From NCBI GenBank assembly GCA_009667805.1, contig CM019065.1:22719822-22783821 (forward strand): DNA of 64,000 nt, given 5' to 3'. Made by a program: the position numbers and the translations under genes. The notes under the pieces are model-generated. The model did not search any database. It saw nothing but the letters and a program-made list of their open reading frames with translations, and was not told the DNA's origin. This stretch comes from Leptobrachium leishanense. Lineage: Eukaryota > Chordata > Amphibia > Anura > Megophryidae. Shown here piece after piece: positions 1 through 13,059 of the stretch (its first letter is position 1; each line of letters starts with the position of its first letter).

Positions 1-3000
1 TACAGAGAAAGCAAGGAAACAAAGAGAAAGAAACGAAGATTGCAGAGAAAGCGAGGAAACAAAGAGAGAAAGAAACAAAGATTACAGAGAAAGCGAGGAA
101 ACAGAAAGAAACGAAGATTAGAGAAAGCGAGGAAACGTAAACAGAAAGTAGCGAAGATTACAGAGAAAGCGAGGAAACAGAAAAACGAAGATTACAGAGA
201 AAGCGAGGAAACAGAGAAAGAAACGAAGATTACAGAGAAAGCGAGGAAAAGTAGAGAAACGAAGATTACAGAGAAAGCGAAGAAATGTAGAGAAAGAAAC
301 GAAGATTACAGAGAAAGTGAGGAAACAAAGAGAGAAAGAAACAAAGATTACAGAGAAAGCGAGGAAACGTAGAGAAACGAAGAATACAGAGAAAGCGAGG
401 AAACGTAGAGAAACGAAGATTACAGAGAAAGCGAGGAAACAGAGAAACGAAGATTACAGAGAAAGCGAGGAAACAGAAAGCAACGAAGATTACAGAGAAA
501 GCGAGGAAACATAAAGAGAAAGAAACGAAGATTACAGAGAAATCGAGGAAACATAAAGAGAAAGAAACGAAGATTACAGAGAAAGCGAGGAAACGTAGAG
601 AAACGAAGATTACAGAGAAAGCGAAGAAATGTAGAGAAAGAAACGAAGATTACAGAGAAAGCGAGGAAACGTAGAGAAACGAAGATTACAGAGAAAGCGA
701 GGAAAGGAAGAGAAACGAAGATTACAGAGAAAGCGAAGAAATGTAGAGAAAGAAACGAAGATTACAGAGAAAGCGAGGAAACAAAGAGAAAGAAACGAAG
801 ATTACAGAGAAAGCGAGGAAAGGTAGAGAAACGAAGATTACAGAGAAAGCGAGGAAACAGAGAAAGAAACGAAGATTACAGAGAAAGCGAGGAAACAGAG
901 AAAGAAACGAAGATTACAGAGAAAGCGAGGAAACGTAAAGAGAGAAATGGAGATTACAGAGAAAGCGAAGAAACGTAACGAGAGAAACAGATTACAGAGA
1001 AAGCGAAGAAACGTAATGAGAGAAACAGATTACAGAGAAAGCGAGGAAACAGAGAGAAAGAAACGAAGATTACAGAGAAAGCGAGGAAACATAAAGGGAG
1101 AAAGAAAGATGATTAGAGAAAAAGTGAGAAAACGTAAAGAGAGAAATGGAGATTGCAGAGAAAGCGAGGAAACAAAGAGAGAAAGAAACGAAGATTACAG
1201 AGAAAGTGAGGAAACAAAGAGAAAGAAACGAAGATTACAGAGAAAGCGAGGAAAGGTAGAGAAACGAAGATTACAGAGAATTGCGAGGAAACGTAGAGAA
1301 ACGAAGATTACAGAGAAAGCGAGGAAACAGAGAAAGAAACGAAGATTACAGAGAAAGCGAGGAAACGTAAAGAAAAAGAAACGAAGATTACAGAGAAAGC
1401 GAGGAAACGTAAAGAGAGAAATGGAGATTACAGAGAAAGCGAGGAAACGTAAAGAGAGAAATGGAGATTACAGAGAAAGCGAAGAAACGTAACGAGAGAA
1501 ATGGAGATTACAGAGAAAGCGAAGAAACGTAACGAGAGAAACAGATTACAGAGAAAGCGAGGAAACAGAGGGAAAGAAACGAAGATTACAGACAAAGCGA
1601 GGAAAGGTAGACAAACGAAGATTACAGAGAAAGCGAGGAAACGTAGAGAAACGAAGATTACAGAGAAAGCGAAGAAATGTAGAGAAAGAAACGAAGATTA
1701 CAGAGAAAGTGAGGAAACAAAGAGAAAGAAACAAAGATAACAGAGAAAGTGAGGAAACAAAGAGAAAGAAACAAAGATTACAGAGAAAGCGAGGAAACGT
1801 AGAGAAACGAAGAATACAGAGAAAGCGAGGAAACGTAGAGAAACGAAGATTACAGAGAAAGCGAGGAAACGTAGAGAAACGAAGAATACAGAGAAAGCGA
1901 GGAAACGTAGAGAAACGAAGAATACAGAGAAAGCGAGGAAACGTAGAGAAACGAAGATTACAGAGAAAGCGAGGAAACGTAGAGAAACGAAGATTACAGA
2001 GAGAGCGAAGAAATGTAGAGAAAGAAACGAAGATTACAGAGAAAGTGAGGAAACGTGGAGAAACGAAGAATACAGAGAAAGCGAGGAAACGTAGAGAAAC
2101 GAAGATTACAGAGAAAGCGAGGAAACGTAGAGAAACGAAGATTACAGAGAAAGCGAAGAAATGTAGAGAAAGAAACGAAGATTACAGAGAAAGCGAGGAA
2201 ACGTGGAGAAACGAAGAATACAGAGAAAGCTAGGAAACGTAGAGAAACAAAGAATACAGAGAAAGCGAGGAAAGGAAGAGAAACGAAGATTACAGAGAAA
2301 GCGAAGAAATGTAGAGAAAGAAACGAAGATTACAGAGAAAGCGAGGAAAGGTAGAGAAACGAAGATTACAGAGAAAGCGAGGAAACGTAGAGAAACGAAG
2401 ATTACAGAGAAAGCGAGGAAACAGAGAAAGAAACGAAGATTACAGAGAAAGCGAGGAAACGTAAAGAGAGAAATGGAGATTACAGAGAAAGCGAAGAAAC
2501 GTAACGAGAGAAACAGATTACAGAGAAAGCGAAGAAACGTAGTGAGAGAAACAGATTACAGAGAAAGCGAGGAAACATAAAGGGAGAAAGAAAGATGATT
2601 AGAGAAAAAGTGAGAAAACGTAAAGAGAGAAATGGAGATTACAGAGAAAGTGAGGAAACAAAGAGAGAAAGAAACAAAGATTACAGAGAAAGCGAGGAAA
2701 CGTAGAGAAACGAAGAATACAGAGAAAGCGAGGAAACGTAGAGAAACAAAGAATACAGAGAAAGCGAGGAAAGGAAGAGAAACGAAGATTACAGAGAAAG
2801 CGAAGAAATGTAGAGAAAGAAACGAAGATTACAGAGAAAGCGAGGAAACAAAGAGAAAGAAACGAAGATTACAGAGAAAGCGAGGAAAGGTAGAGAAACG
2901 AAGATTACAGAGAAAGCGAGGAAACGTAGAGAAACGAAGATTACAGAGAAAGCGAGGAAACAGAGAAAGAAACGAAGATTACAGAGAAAGCGAGGAAACG

Positions 3001-6000
3001 TAAAGAGAGAAATGGAGATTACAGAGAAAGCGAAGAAACGTAACGAGAGAAACAGATTACAGAGAAAGCGAAGAAACGTAGTGAGAGAAACAGATTACAG
3101 AGAAAGCGAGGAAACATAAAGGGAGAAAGAAAGATGATTAGAGAAAAAGTGAGAAAACGTAAAGAGAGAAATGGAGATTACAGAGAAAGCGAGGAAACAA
3201 AGAGAGAAAGAAACGAAGATTACAGAGAAAGTGAGGAAACAAAGAGAAAGAAACGAAGATTACAGAGAAAGCGAGGAAAGGTAGAGAAACGAAGATTACA
3301 GAGAATTGCGAGGAAACGTAGAGAAACGAAGATTACAGAGAAAGCGAGGAAACAGAGAGAAAGAAACGAAGATTACAGAGAAAGCGAAGAAATGTAGAGA
3401 AAGAAACGAAGAATACAGAGAAAGTGAGGAAACGTAAAGAAAAAGAAACGAAGATTACAGAGAAAGCGAGGAAACGTAAAGAGAGAAATGGAGATTACAG
3501 AGAAAGCGAGGAAACGTAAAGAGAGAAATGGAGATTACAGAGAAAGCGAAGAAACGTAACGAGAGAAATGGAGATTACAGAGAAAGCGAAGAAACGTAAC
3601 GAGAGAAACAGATTACAGAGAAAGCGAGGAAAGGTAGACAAACGAAGATTACAGAGAAAGCGAGGAAACGTAGAGAAACGAAGATTACAGAGAAAGCGAA
3701 GAAATGTAGAGAAAGAAACGAAGATTACAGAGAAAGTGAGGAACAAAGAGAAAGAAACAAAGATAACGAGAGAAAGTGAGGAAACAAAGAGAAAGAAACG
3801 AAGATTACAGAGAAAGCGAGGAACGTAGAGAAACGAAGAATACAGAGAAAGCGAGGAAACGTAGAGAAACGAAGAATACAGAGAAAGCGAGGAAACGTAG
3901 AGAAACGAAGATTACAGAGAAAGCGAGGAAACGTAGAGAAACGAAGATTACAGAGAGAGCGAAGAAATGTAGAGAAAGAAACGAAGATTACAGAGAAAGT
4001 GAGGAAACGTGGAGAAACGAAGAATACAGAGAAAGCGAGGAAACGTAGAGAAACGAAGATTACAGAGAAAGCGAGAGAAAGTAGAAGAAAGAAACGAAGA
4101 TTACAGAGAAAGCGAGGAAACGTGGAGAAACGAAGAATACAGAGAAAGCTAGGAAACGTAGAGAAACGAAGATTACAGAGAAAGCGAGGAAACGTAGAGA
4201 AACGAAGATTACAGAGAAGCGAAGAAATGTAGAGAAAGAAACGAAGATTACAGAGAAAGTGAGGAAACAAAGAGAGAAAGAACAAAGATTACAGAGAAAG
4301 CGAGGAAACGTAGAGAAACGAAGAATACAGAGAAAGCGAGGAAACGTAGAGAAACGAAGAATACAGAGAAAGCGAGGAAACGTAGAGAAACGAAGATTAC
4401 AGAGAAAGCGAGGAAACGTAGAGAAACGAAGAATACAGAGAAAGCGAGGAAACGTAGAGAAAGGAAGATTACAGAGAAAGCGAAGAAATGTAGAGAAAGA
4501 AACGAAGATTACAGAGAAAGCGAGGAAACAAAGAGAGAAAGAAACAAAGATTACAGAGAAAGCGAGGAAACGTAAAGAGAGAAATGGAGATTACAGAGAA
4601 AGCGAAGAAACGTAACGAGAGAAACAGATTACAGAGAAAGCGAAGAAACGTAACGAGAGAAACAGATTACAGAGAAAGCGAAGAAACGTAACGAGAGAAA
4701 CAGATTACAGAGAAAGCGAGGAAACGTAGAGAAACGAAGAATACAGAGAAAGCGAGGAAACGTAGAGAAACGAAGAATACAGAGAAAGCGAAGAAATGTA
4801 GAGAAAGAAACGAAGATTACAGAGAAAGCGAGGAAACAAAGAGAGAAAGAAACGAAGATTACAGAGAAAGCGAGGAAAGGTAGAGAAACGAAGATTACAG
4901 AGAAAGCGAGGAAACGTAGAGAAACGAAGATTACAGAGAAAGCGAGGAAACGTAAAGAGAGAAATGGAGATTACAGAGAAAGCGAAGAAACGTAACGAGA
5001 GAAACAGATTACAGAGAAAGCGAAGAAACGTAGTGAGAGAAACAGATTACAGAGAAAGCGAGGAAACATAAAGGGAGAAAGAAAGATGATTAGAGAAAAA
5101 GTGAGAAAACGTAAAGAGAGAAATGGAGATTACAGAGAAAGCGAGGAAACAAAGAGAGAAAGAAACGAAGATTACAGAGAAAGTGAGGAAACAAAGAGAA
5201 AGAAACGAAGATTACAGAGAAAGCGAGGAAAGGTAGAGAAACGAAGATTACAGAGAATTGCGAGGAAACGTAGAGAAACGAAGATTACAGAGAAAGCGAG
5301 GAAACAGAGAGAAAGAAACGAAGATTACAGAGAAAGCGAAGAAATGTAGAGAAAGAAACGAAGAATACAGAGAAAGTGAGGAAACGTAAAGAAAAAGAAA
5401 CGAAGATTACAGAGAAAGCGAGGAAACGTAAAGAGAGAAATGGAGATTACAGAGAAAGCGAGGAAACGTAAAGAGAGAAATGGAGATTACAGAGAAAGCG
5501 AAGAAACGTAACGAGAGAAATGGAGATTACAGAGAAAGCGAAGAAACGTAACGAGAGAAACAGATTACAGAGAAAGCGAGGAAAGGTAGACAAACGAAGA
5601 TTACAGAGAAAGCGAGGAAACGTAGAGAAACGAAGATTACAGAGAAAGCGAAGAAATGTAGAGAAAGAAACGAAGATTACAGAGAAAGTGAGGAAACAAA
5701 GAGAAAGAAACAAAGATAACAGAGAAAGTGAGGAAACAAAGAGAAAGAAACAAAGATTACAGAGAAAGCGAGGAAACGTAGAGAAACGAAGATTACAGAG
5801 AAAGCGAGGAAACGTAGAGAAACGAAGAATACAGAGAAAGCGAGGAAACGTAGAGAAACGAAGAATACAGAGAAAGCGAGGAAACGTAGAGAAACGAAGA
5901 TTACAGAGAAAGCGAGGAAACGTAGAGAAACGAAGATTACAGAGAGAGCGAAGAAATGTAGAGAAAGAAACGAAGATTACAGAGAAAGTGAGGAAACGTG

Positions 6001-8345
6001 GAGAAACGAAGAATACAGAGAAAGCGAGGAAACGTAGAGAAACGAAGATTACAGAGAAAGCGAAGAAATGTAGAGAAAGAAACGAAGATTACAGAGAAAG
6101 CGAGGAAACGTGGAGAAACGAAGAATACAGAGAAAGCTAGGAAACGTAGAGAAACGAAGATTACAGAGAAAGCGAGGAAACGTAGAGAAACGAAGATTAC
6201 AGAGAAAGCGAAGAAATGTAGAGAAAGAAACGAAGATTACAGAGAAAGTGAGGAAACAAAGAGAGAAAGAAACAAAGATTACAGAGAAAGCGAGGAAACG
6301 TAGAGAAACGAAGAATACAGAGAAAGCGAGGAAACGTAGAGAAACGAAGAATACAGAGAAAGCGAGGAAACGTAGAGAAACGAAGATTACAGAGAAAGCG
6401 AGGAAACGTAGAGAAACGAAGAATACAGAGAAAGCGAGGAAACGTAGAGAAAGGAAGATTACAGAGAAAGCGAAGAAATGTAGAGAAAGAAACGAAGATT
6501 ACAGAGAAAGCGAGGAAACAAAGAGAGAAAGAACAAAGATTACAGAGAAAGCGAGGAAACGTAAAGAGAGAAATGGAGATTACAGAGAAAGCGAAGAAAC
6601 GTAACGAGAGAAACAGATTACAGAGAAAGCGAAGAAACGTAACGAGAGAAACAGATTACAGAGAAAGCGAAGAAACGTAACGAGAGAAACAGATTACAGA
6701 GAAAGCGAGGAAACGTAGAGAAACGAAGAATACAGAGAAAGCGAGGAAACGTAGAGAAACGAAGAATACAGAGAAAGCGAAGAAATGTAGAGAAAGAAAC
6801 GAAGATTACAGAGAAAGCGAGGAAACAAAGAGAGAAAGAAACGAAGATTACAGAGAAAGCGAGGAAAGGTAGAGAAACGAAGATTACAGAGAAAGCGAGG
6901 AAACAGAAAGAAACGAAGATTACAGAGAAAGCGAGGAAACGTAGAGAAACGAAGATTACAGAGAAAGCGAGGAAACAGAAAGAAACGAAGATTACAGAGA
7001 AAGCGAGGAAAGGTAGAGAAACGAAGATTACAGAGAAAGCGAGGAAACAGAAAGAAACGAAGATTACAGAGAAAGCGAGGAAACGTAGAGAAACGAAGAT
7101 TACAGAGAAAGCGAGGAAACAGAAAGAAACGAAGATTACAGAGAAAGCGAGGAAACGTGGAGAAACGAAGATTACAGAGAAAGCGAAGAAATGTAGAGAA
7201 AGAAACGAAGATTACAGAGAAAGTGAGGAAACAAAGAGAGAAAGAAACAAAGATTACAGAGAAAGCGAGGAAACGTAGAGAAACGAAGATTACAGAGAAA
7301 GCGAGGAAACAAAGAGAGAAAGAAACGAAGATTACAGAGAAAGCGAGGAAAGGTAGAGAAACGAAGATTACAGAGAAAGCGAGGAAACAGAAAGAAACGA
7401 AGATTACAGAGAAAGCGAGGAAACGTAGAGAAACGAAGATTACAGAGAAAGCGAGGAAACAGAGAAAGAAACGAAGATTACAGAGAAAGCGAGGAAACAG
7501 AGAAAGAAACGAAGATTACAGAGAAAGCGAGGAAACAAAGAGAGAAAGAAACGAAGATTACAGAGAAAGCGAGGAAACGTAGAGAAACGAAGATTACAGA
7601 GAAAGCGAGGAAACAGAGAAAGAAACGAAGATTACAGAGAAAGCGAGGAAACAAAGAGAGAAAGAAACGAAGATTACAGAGAAAGCGAGGAAACGTAGAG
7701 AAACGAAGATTACAGAGAAAGCGAGGAAACAGAGAAAGAAACGAAGATTACAGAGAAAGCGAGGAAACAGAGAAAGAAACGAAGATTACAGAGAAAGCGA
7801 GGAAACGTAGAGAAACGAAGATTACAGAGAGAACGAAGAAATGTAGAGAAAGAAACGAAGATTACAGAGAAAGCGAGGAAACAAAGAGAGAAAGAAACAA
7901 AGATTACAGAGAAAGCGAGGAAACGTAAAGAGAGAATTGGAGATTACAGAGAAAGCGAAGAAACGTAACGAGAGAAACAGATTACAGAGAAAGCGAAGAA
8001 ACGTAACGAGAGAAACAGATTACAGAGAAAGCGAAGAAACGTAACGAGAGAAACAGATTACAGAGAAAGCGAGGAAACGTAACGAGAGAAACAGATTACA
8101 GAGAAAGCGAGGAAACAGAGAAAGAAACGAAGATTACAGAGAAAGCGAGGAAACATAAAGGGAGAGAGAAAGATGATTAGAGAAAAAGTGAGAAAACTTA
8201 AAGAGTGAAATGGAGATTACAGAGAAAGCAAAGGAAAAAGAATGAGAAAGGGGAATACTGAGACGGAAAAGGTAGAAAGAAAGAGTTAGAGAATGAAAGT
8301 GGCAAGGGGAAAGATTAACATGGAGAAAGGCACAGGGAAAGAGTA
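1..8345. repeat. Purine-rich ~36-bp satellite array with higher-order organisation
   Basis: The + strand is almost pure A/G. The basic unit is about 36 bp (core gattacagagaaagcgagg followed by a variable aaacgtagagaaacga-type spacer), with 36 and 38-bp variants. A rarer diverged unit (gattagagaaaaagtgag) recurs near 1110, 2596, 3136, 5088 and 8174. The stretch from 3136 repeats almost unchanged at 5088 (offset 1952 bp), and 1110 to 3136 is a similar step, so units are arranged in a roughly 2-kb higher-order repeat. Many Arg/Lys/Glu-rich frames are open because 36 is divisible by 3; they have no non-repetitive part, so I do not call them genes. The array runs off the left edge and decays into purine-rich sequence after about 8230. 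Confidence 0.95.
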
Positions 8346-8449
8346 GGGATGTGCATGACTTTTTTTTTTCCGTTTTTTGGGTGGTTTTTTTTTGTTTCGT
8401 ATGGAGCCCTACTGTTTAGTAATGAGGAGGGTGCATGTTCAAATCTAAG

Positions 8450-8519
8450 CTTCCAAAGCAAGCACCAAAATAATATTAGTATTATGAAATTATCATTATT
8501 TTGGTGCTTGCTTTGGAAG
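8450..8519. repeat. Perfect inverted repeat, 25-bp arms
   Basis: Bases 8450-8474 are the exact reverse complement of 8495-8519, leaving a 20-nt A/T-rich loop. Weaker inverted similarity continues outward: ggagggtgcatgttcaaatc near 8427 pairs in sense with the reverse complement of the segment around 8580-8600. The hairpin therefore appears to be the centre of a larger foldback. Confidence 0.9.
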
Positions 8520-8564
8520 GTAAAATAGAGACAGGTAAATGAGATTTAAAAAAATAAAAATAAA

Positions 8565-8642
8565 AACATGTGTGATATGATTTGAACTCACACCCTCCTT
8601 GTTACAAAGCAGTAGTATTACCGTGCTAAGCCACAGACGAGC
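8565..8642 (-). mobile_element. tRNA-derived SINE head (pol III A and B boxes)
   Basis: Read on the minus strand there is an A-box-like tggcttagcacgg and, about 35 nt later, a B-box-like gagttcaaatc, the spacing and order of an internal tRNA promoter. No acceptor stem or full cloverleaf pairing is evident, so it reads as a tRNA-derived retroposon and not a tRNA gene. A second, partial copy of the B-box half lies in opposite orientation near 8420-8446, forming part of the foldback here. Confidence 0.55.
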
Positions 8643-9100
8643 TCAATGTAATGCACAGCTCTGTTAACATTATGATTTAAAGCCTGGCTCGGGCAATCTC
8701 TGCGTGCGCACAAAATAGCGATCTCGTGCGCATGCCAAGGGTTATCTCACGGCCACGATTTAAAAAAACAAACTGCATGACACCAGAGGGGCTCCGCAGT
8801 TTCGTTTGATTTCGGACAGATTTTCTTTAGTTTCGGTTCAGATCGAATCAGTGGTTTAGATCGATTCGGTGATCCGGATCGTTTTGGCGATTCAGTGCGT
8901 GTCAGCAATTCAGATTATTCCGGCGATTCGGATCATTCTGGGTGATTCGGATCAGTTCCATTTTCGTTTTTTATGAGTTACTTTGTTTTTTTATTGGTTA
9001 TTTAAGAATGGGAAGTATTTTGTAGTAATTTTTTGGGTGAAAATTTAGGTTTCCTATTTTTTTTTTAAAGAAATAAGGCTTTTTAACCCATATGTTTCAA

Positions 9101-11704
9101 TGCAGCATATGAATCCACACACTGCTGGGAAGCGCCTCTCTGCTGTATAATTAATGCAGCATATGAATCCACACACTGCTGGGAAGTGCCTCTCTGCAGT
9201 ATAATTAATGCAGCATATGAATCTACACACTGCTGGGAAGCGCCTCTCTGCAGTATAATTAATGCAGCATATGAATTCACACACTGCTGGGAAGCGCCTC
9301 TCTGCAGTATAATTAATGCAGCATATGAGTCCACACACTGCTGGGAAGCGCCTCTCTGCAGTATAATTAATGCAGCATATGAATCCACACACTGCTGGGA
9401 AGCGCCTCTCTGCGATATAATTAATGCAGCATATGAATCCACACACTGCTGGGAAGCACCTCTCTGCAGTATAATTAATGCAGCATATGAATCCACACAC
9501 TGCTGGGAAGCGCCTCTCTGCAGTATAATTAATGCAGCATATGAATCCACACACTGCTGGGAAGCGCCTCTCTGCAGTATAATTAATGCAGCATATGAAT
9601 CCACACACTGCTGGGAAGCACCTCTCTGCGGTATAATTAATGCAGCATATAAATCCACACACTGCTGGGAAGCGCCTCTCTGCGGTATAATTAATGCAGC
9701 ATATGAATCCACACACTGCTGGGAAGCGCCTCTCTGCGGTATAATTAATGCAGCATATGAATCCACACACTGCTGGGAAGCGCCTCTCTGCGTATAATTA
9801 ATGCAGCATATGAATCCACACACTGCTGGGAAGCGCCTCTCTGCGTATAATTAATGCAGCATATGAATCCACACACTGCTGGGAAGCGCCTCTCTGCAGT
9901 ATAATTAATGCAGCATATGAATCCACACACTGCTGGGAAGCGCCTCTCTGCAGTATAATTAATGCAGCATATGAATCCACACACTGCTGGGAAGCGCCTC
10001 TCTGCGGTATAATTAATGCAGCATATAATTCCACACACTGCTGGGAAGCGCCTCTCTGTAGTATAATTAATGCAGCATATGAATCCGCACACTGCTGGGA
10101 AGCACCTCTCTGCAGTATAATTAATGCAGCATATGAATCCGCACACTGCTGGGAAGCGCCTCTCTGTAGTATAATTAATGCAGCATATGAATCCGCACAC
10201 TGCTGGGAAGCACCTCTCTGCGGTATAATTAATGCAGCATATGAATCCACACACTGCTGGGAAGCACCTCTCTGCGGTATAATTAATGCAGCATATGAAT
10301 CCACACACTGCTGGGAAGCGCCTCTCTGTAGTATAATTAATGCAGCATATGAATCCGCACACTGCTGGGAAGCACCTCTCTGCGGTATAATTAATGCAGC
10401 ATATGAATCCACACACTGCTGGGAAGCGCCTCTCTGCGGTATAATTAATGCAGCATTTGAATCCACACACTGCTGGGAAGCGCCTCTCTGCGATATAATT
10501 AATGCAGCATATGAATCCACACACTGCTGGGAAGCGCCTCTCTGCGATATAATTAATGCAGCATATGAATCCACACACTGCTGGAAGCAGCCTCTCTGCA
10601 GTATAATTAATGCAGCATATGAATCCACACACTGCTGGGAAGCGCCTCTCTGCAGTATAATTAATGCAGCATATGAATCCGCACACTGCTGGGAAGAGCC
10701 TCTCTGCGGTATAATTAATGCAGCATATGAATCCACACACTGCTGGGAAGCGCCTCTCTGTGGTATAATTAATGCAGCATATGAATCCACACACTGCTGG
10801 GAAGCGCCTCTCTGCGGTATAATTAATGCAGCATATGAATCCACACACTGCTGGGAAGCGCCTCTCTGCGGTATAATTAATGCAGCATATGAATCCACAC
10901 ACTGCTGGGAAGCGCCTCTCTGCGGTATAATTAATGCAGCATATAAATCCACACACTGCTGGGAAGCGCCTCTCTGTAGTATAATTAATGCAGCATATGA
11001 ATCCGCACACTGCTGGGAAGCACCTCTGCGGTATAATTAATGCAGCATATGAATCCACACACTGCTGGGAAGCGCCTCTCTGCGGTATAATTAATGCAGC
11101 ATATGAATCCACACACTGCTGGGAAGCGCCTCTCTGCGGTATAATTAATGCAGCATATGAATCCACACACTGCTGGGAAGCGCCTCTCTGCAGTATAATT
11201 AATGCAGCATATGAATCCACACACTGCTGGGAAGTGCCTCTCTGCAGTATAATTAATGCAGCATATGAATCCGCACACTGCTGGGAAGTGCCTCTCTGCA
11301 GTATAATTAATGCAGCATATGAATCCACACACTGCTGGGAAGAGCCTCTCTGCAGTATAATTAATGCAGCATATGAATCCACACACTGCTGGGAAGCGCC
11401 TCTCTGCGGTATAATTAATGCAGCATATGAATACGCACAATGTTGGGAGGCGCCTCTCTGTGCAGTATAATTAATGCAGCATATAAATCCACACACTGCT
11501 GGGAAGCGCCTCTCTGCGGTATAATTAATGCAGCATATAAATCCACACACTGCTGGGAAGCGCCTCTCTGTAGTATAATTAATGCAGCATATGAATCCGC
11601 ACACTGCTGTGAAGCGCCTCTCTGCGGTATAATTAATGCAGCATATGAATCCGCACAATGTTGGGAGGCGCCTCTCTGCGCAGTATAATTAATGCAGCAT
11701 ATAA
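9101..11704. repeat. 54-bp satellite array A, left part
   Basis: About 48 head-to-tail copies of a 54-bp unit (gcagtataattaatgcagca, then tatgaatccacacactgctg, then ggaagcgcctctct). Recurrent variants are cag/cgg/tag before tataatt, agcgcc/agcacc/agtgcc, and cacac/cgcac. Because 54 is 18 codons, both strands stay open in several frames (an 18-residue Cys-rich repeat on -). All those frames are repeat-only and interrupted wherever a unit loses a base, so no gene is called. A marker unit (cacaatgttgggaggcgcc) occurs at about 11434, 11654 and, beyond the MITE, 12352, showing multi-unit duplication. Confidence 0.97.
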
Positions 11705-12129
11705 GGCTAGGGTCAGACTGAGGCAGTGCGAACGCGCGTTCTGGCGCACTTAATCACGGCCGTGCTAGCAGCAGATGCCGGGCAATGACGGCCAATATAC
11801 GAAGTACGGTCGCACAAAAGTCCGGCTGCGCAACGCAAGTGGAAAATGAACGCATTTTTTCGAGAACGTTAAACCACTAGTACTGACGTACAGAGTGCGC
11901 TGCGTCCGCTAGCGGCGTGTGTGAGTGAATTGGAGACGTCAGACGCTGCTAATGTCCAGCCAACATAACGTCCAGATGCAAGAAGTGTTTTATTGATGAT
12001 CCGTACAAAATCACGGATGAAACTGCGCATCGTATGACCGCTATTGCGTATTCCGTGAAAAAATACGTCCATTCTTCGAACGCACATTTTCACGGACAAC
12101 GTGAAAAATGCGTTAGTCTGACCCTAGCC
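11705..12129. mobile_element. Harbinger-type MITE 1, inserted in the 54-bp array
   Basis: Starts ggctagggtcagac and ends gtctgaccctagcc, an inverted repeat shared with the full Harbinger element at 28426-31572. It is flanked by TAA on the left and TTAA on the right, fitting a 3-bp TWA target. The interior is CpG-rich with no open frame of note. The 54-bp array resumes in the same orientation directly after it, so it inserted into a pre-existing array. Confidence 0.88.
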
Positions 12130-12707
12130 TTAATCCACACACTGCTGGGAAGCGCCTCTCTGCGGTATAATTAATGCAGCATATGAATCCACACACTGCT
12201 GGGAAGCGCCTCTCTGCGGTATAATTAATGCAGCATATAAATCCACACACTGCTGGGAAGCGCCTCTCTGTAGTATAATTAATGCAGCATATGAATCCGC
12301 ACACTGCTGGGAAGCGCCTCTCTGCGGTATAATTAATGCAGCATATGAATCCGCACAATGTTGGGAGGCGCCTCTCTGCGCAGTATAATTAATGCAGCAT
12401 ATGAATCCACACACAGCTGGGAAGCGCCTCTCTGCAGTATAATTAATGCAGCATATGAATCCACACACTGCTGGGAAGCGCCTCTCTGCAGTATAATTAA
12501 TGCAGCATATGAATCCGCACACTGCTGGGAAGCACCTCTCTGCGGTATAATTAATGCAGCATATGAATCCACACACTGCTGGGAAGCGCCTCTCTGCAGT
12601 ATAATTAATGCAGCATATGAATCCACACACTGCTGGGAAGCGCCTCTCTGCAGTATAATTAATGCAGCATTTGAATCCGCACACTGCTGGGAAGTGCCTC
12701 TCTGTAG
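12130..12707. repeat. 54-bp satellite array A, right part
   Basis: About 10 to 11 further copies of the same 54-bp unit in the same orientation as 9101-11704, including a block at about 12233-12400 nearly identical to 11525-11700 on the other side of the MITE. Confidence 0.95.
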
Positions 12708-13002
12708 AAAAGCAAACTTTTTTTACCCCATTCATCAGCTTGGCTGGTTTGCGCTGTGATCGGCGGCTTGTCTGCATTTTCCGGACGTGTTCTTTGTGTT
12801 GTTTGCGGCAATTTGAGTGATCTGTTTTTTCTGCGGGTTCTGGCGGGAATTCGGTGGGTTTGCGGCGGGTCTTCCCTGCACACCGGGGACCCTGTAGTGA
12901 ATGCTGAATACACCGCAGGGTGGGGAACTTTGATTCTCCGAAGTGCAGTGAACAAGAGCACTGAAATGTTGGCGACATTTCGGTGCACTCTGAATAACCC
13001 CT
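12708..13002 (-). mobile_element. Fragment of the ggggttattcag short-TIR element
   Basis: Ends at 13002 with tgaataacccct, the right terminus of the element at 23486-24762, and its body is an inverted, diverged match to 23486-23775 (shared cgatca, cgccgaa and caccgcaggg blocks). The other end is lost at the border with the satellite. No coding content. Confidence 0.55.
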
Positions 13003-13059
13003 ATAGATACTGTATGTATGTATTAAATAGGGCCCTCATCTCCTCCTGTACTGTTTGTC

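Larger units (their letters stand above)
8346..9100. other. Inter-array unique stretch with foldback and SINE remnants
   Basis: No coding region seen. It starts with tagggatgtgc, the same terminal motif as the hAT-type element at 60312, but no matching right end was found before 9100, so it may be a truncated copy. It also holds the hairpin and tRNA-like head listed separately, and a stretch (8800-8960) with repeated gattcgg/gatccgg motifs. Confidence 0.5.

Noticed and set aside
40..7582. Many open frames of 60-206 codons encoding Arg/Lys/Glu-rich or Phe/Ser-rich proteins on both strands
   Set aside because: They are translations of the 36-bp satellite, whose unit length is a multiple of 3; no unique sequence, splice signal or start context accompanies them.
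9054..12978. Cys-rich repeat proteins of up to 637 codons on the minus strand and repeats on the plus strand
   Set aside because: Produced by the 54-bp (18-codon) satellite in all frames; frames switch wherever a unit gains or loses a base.
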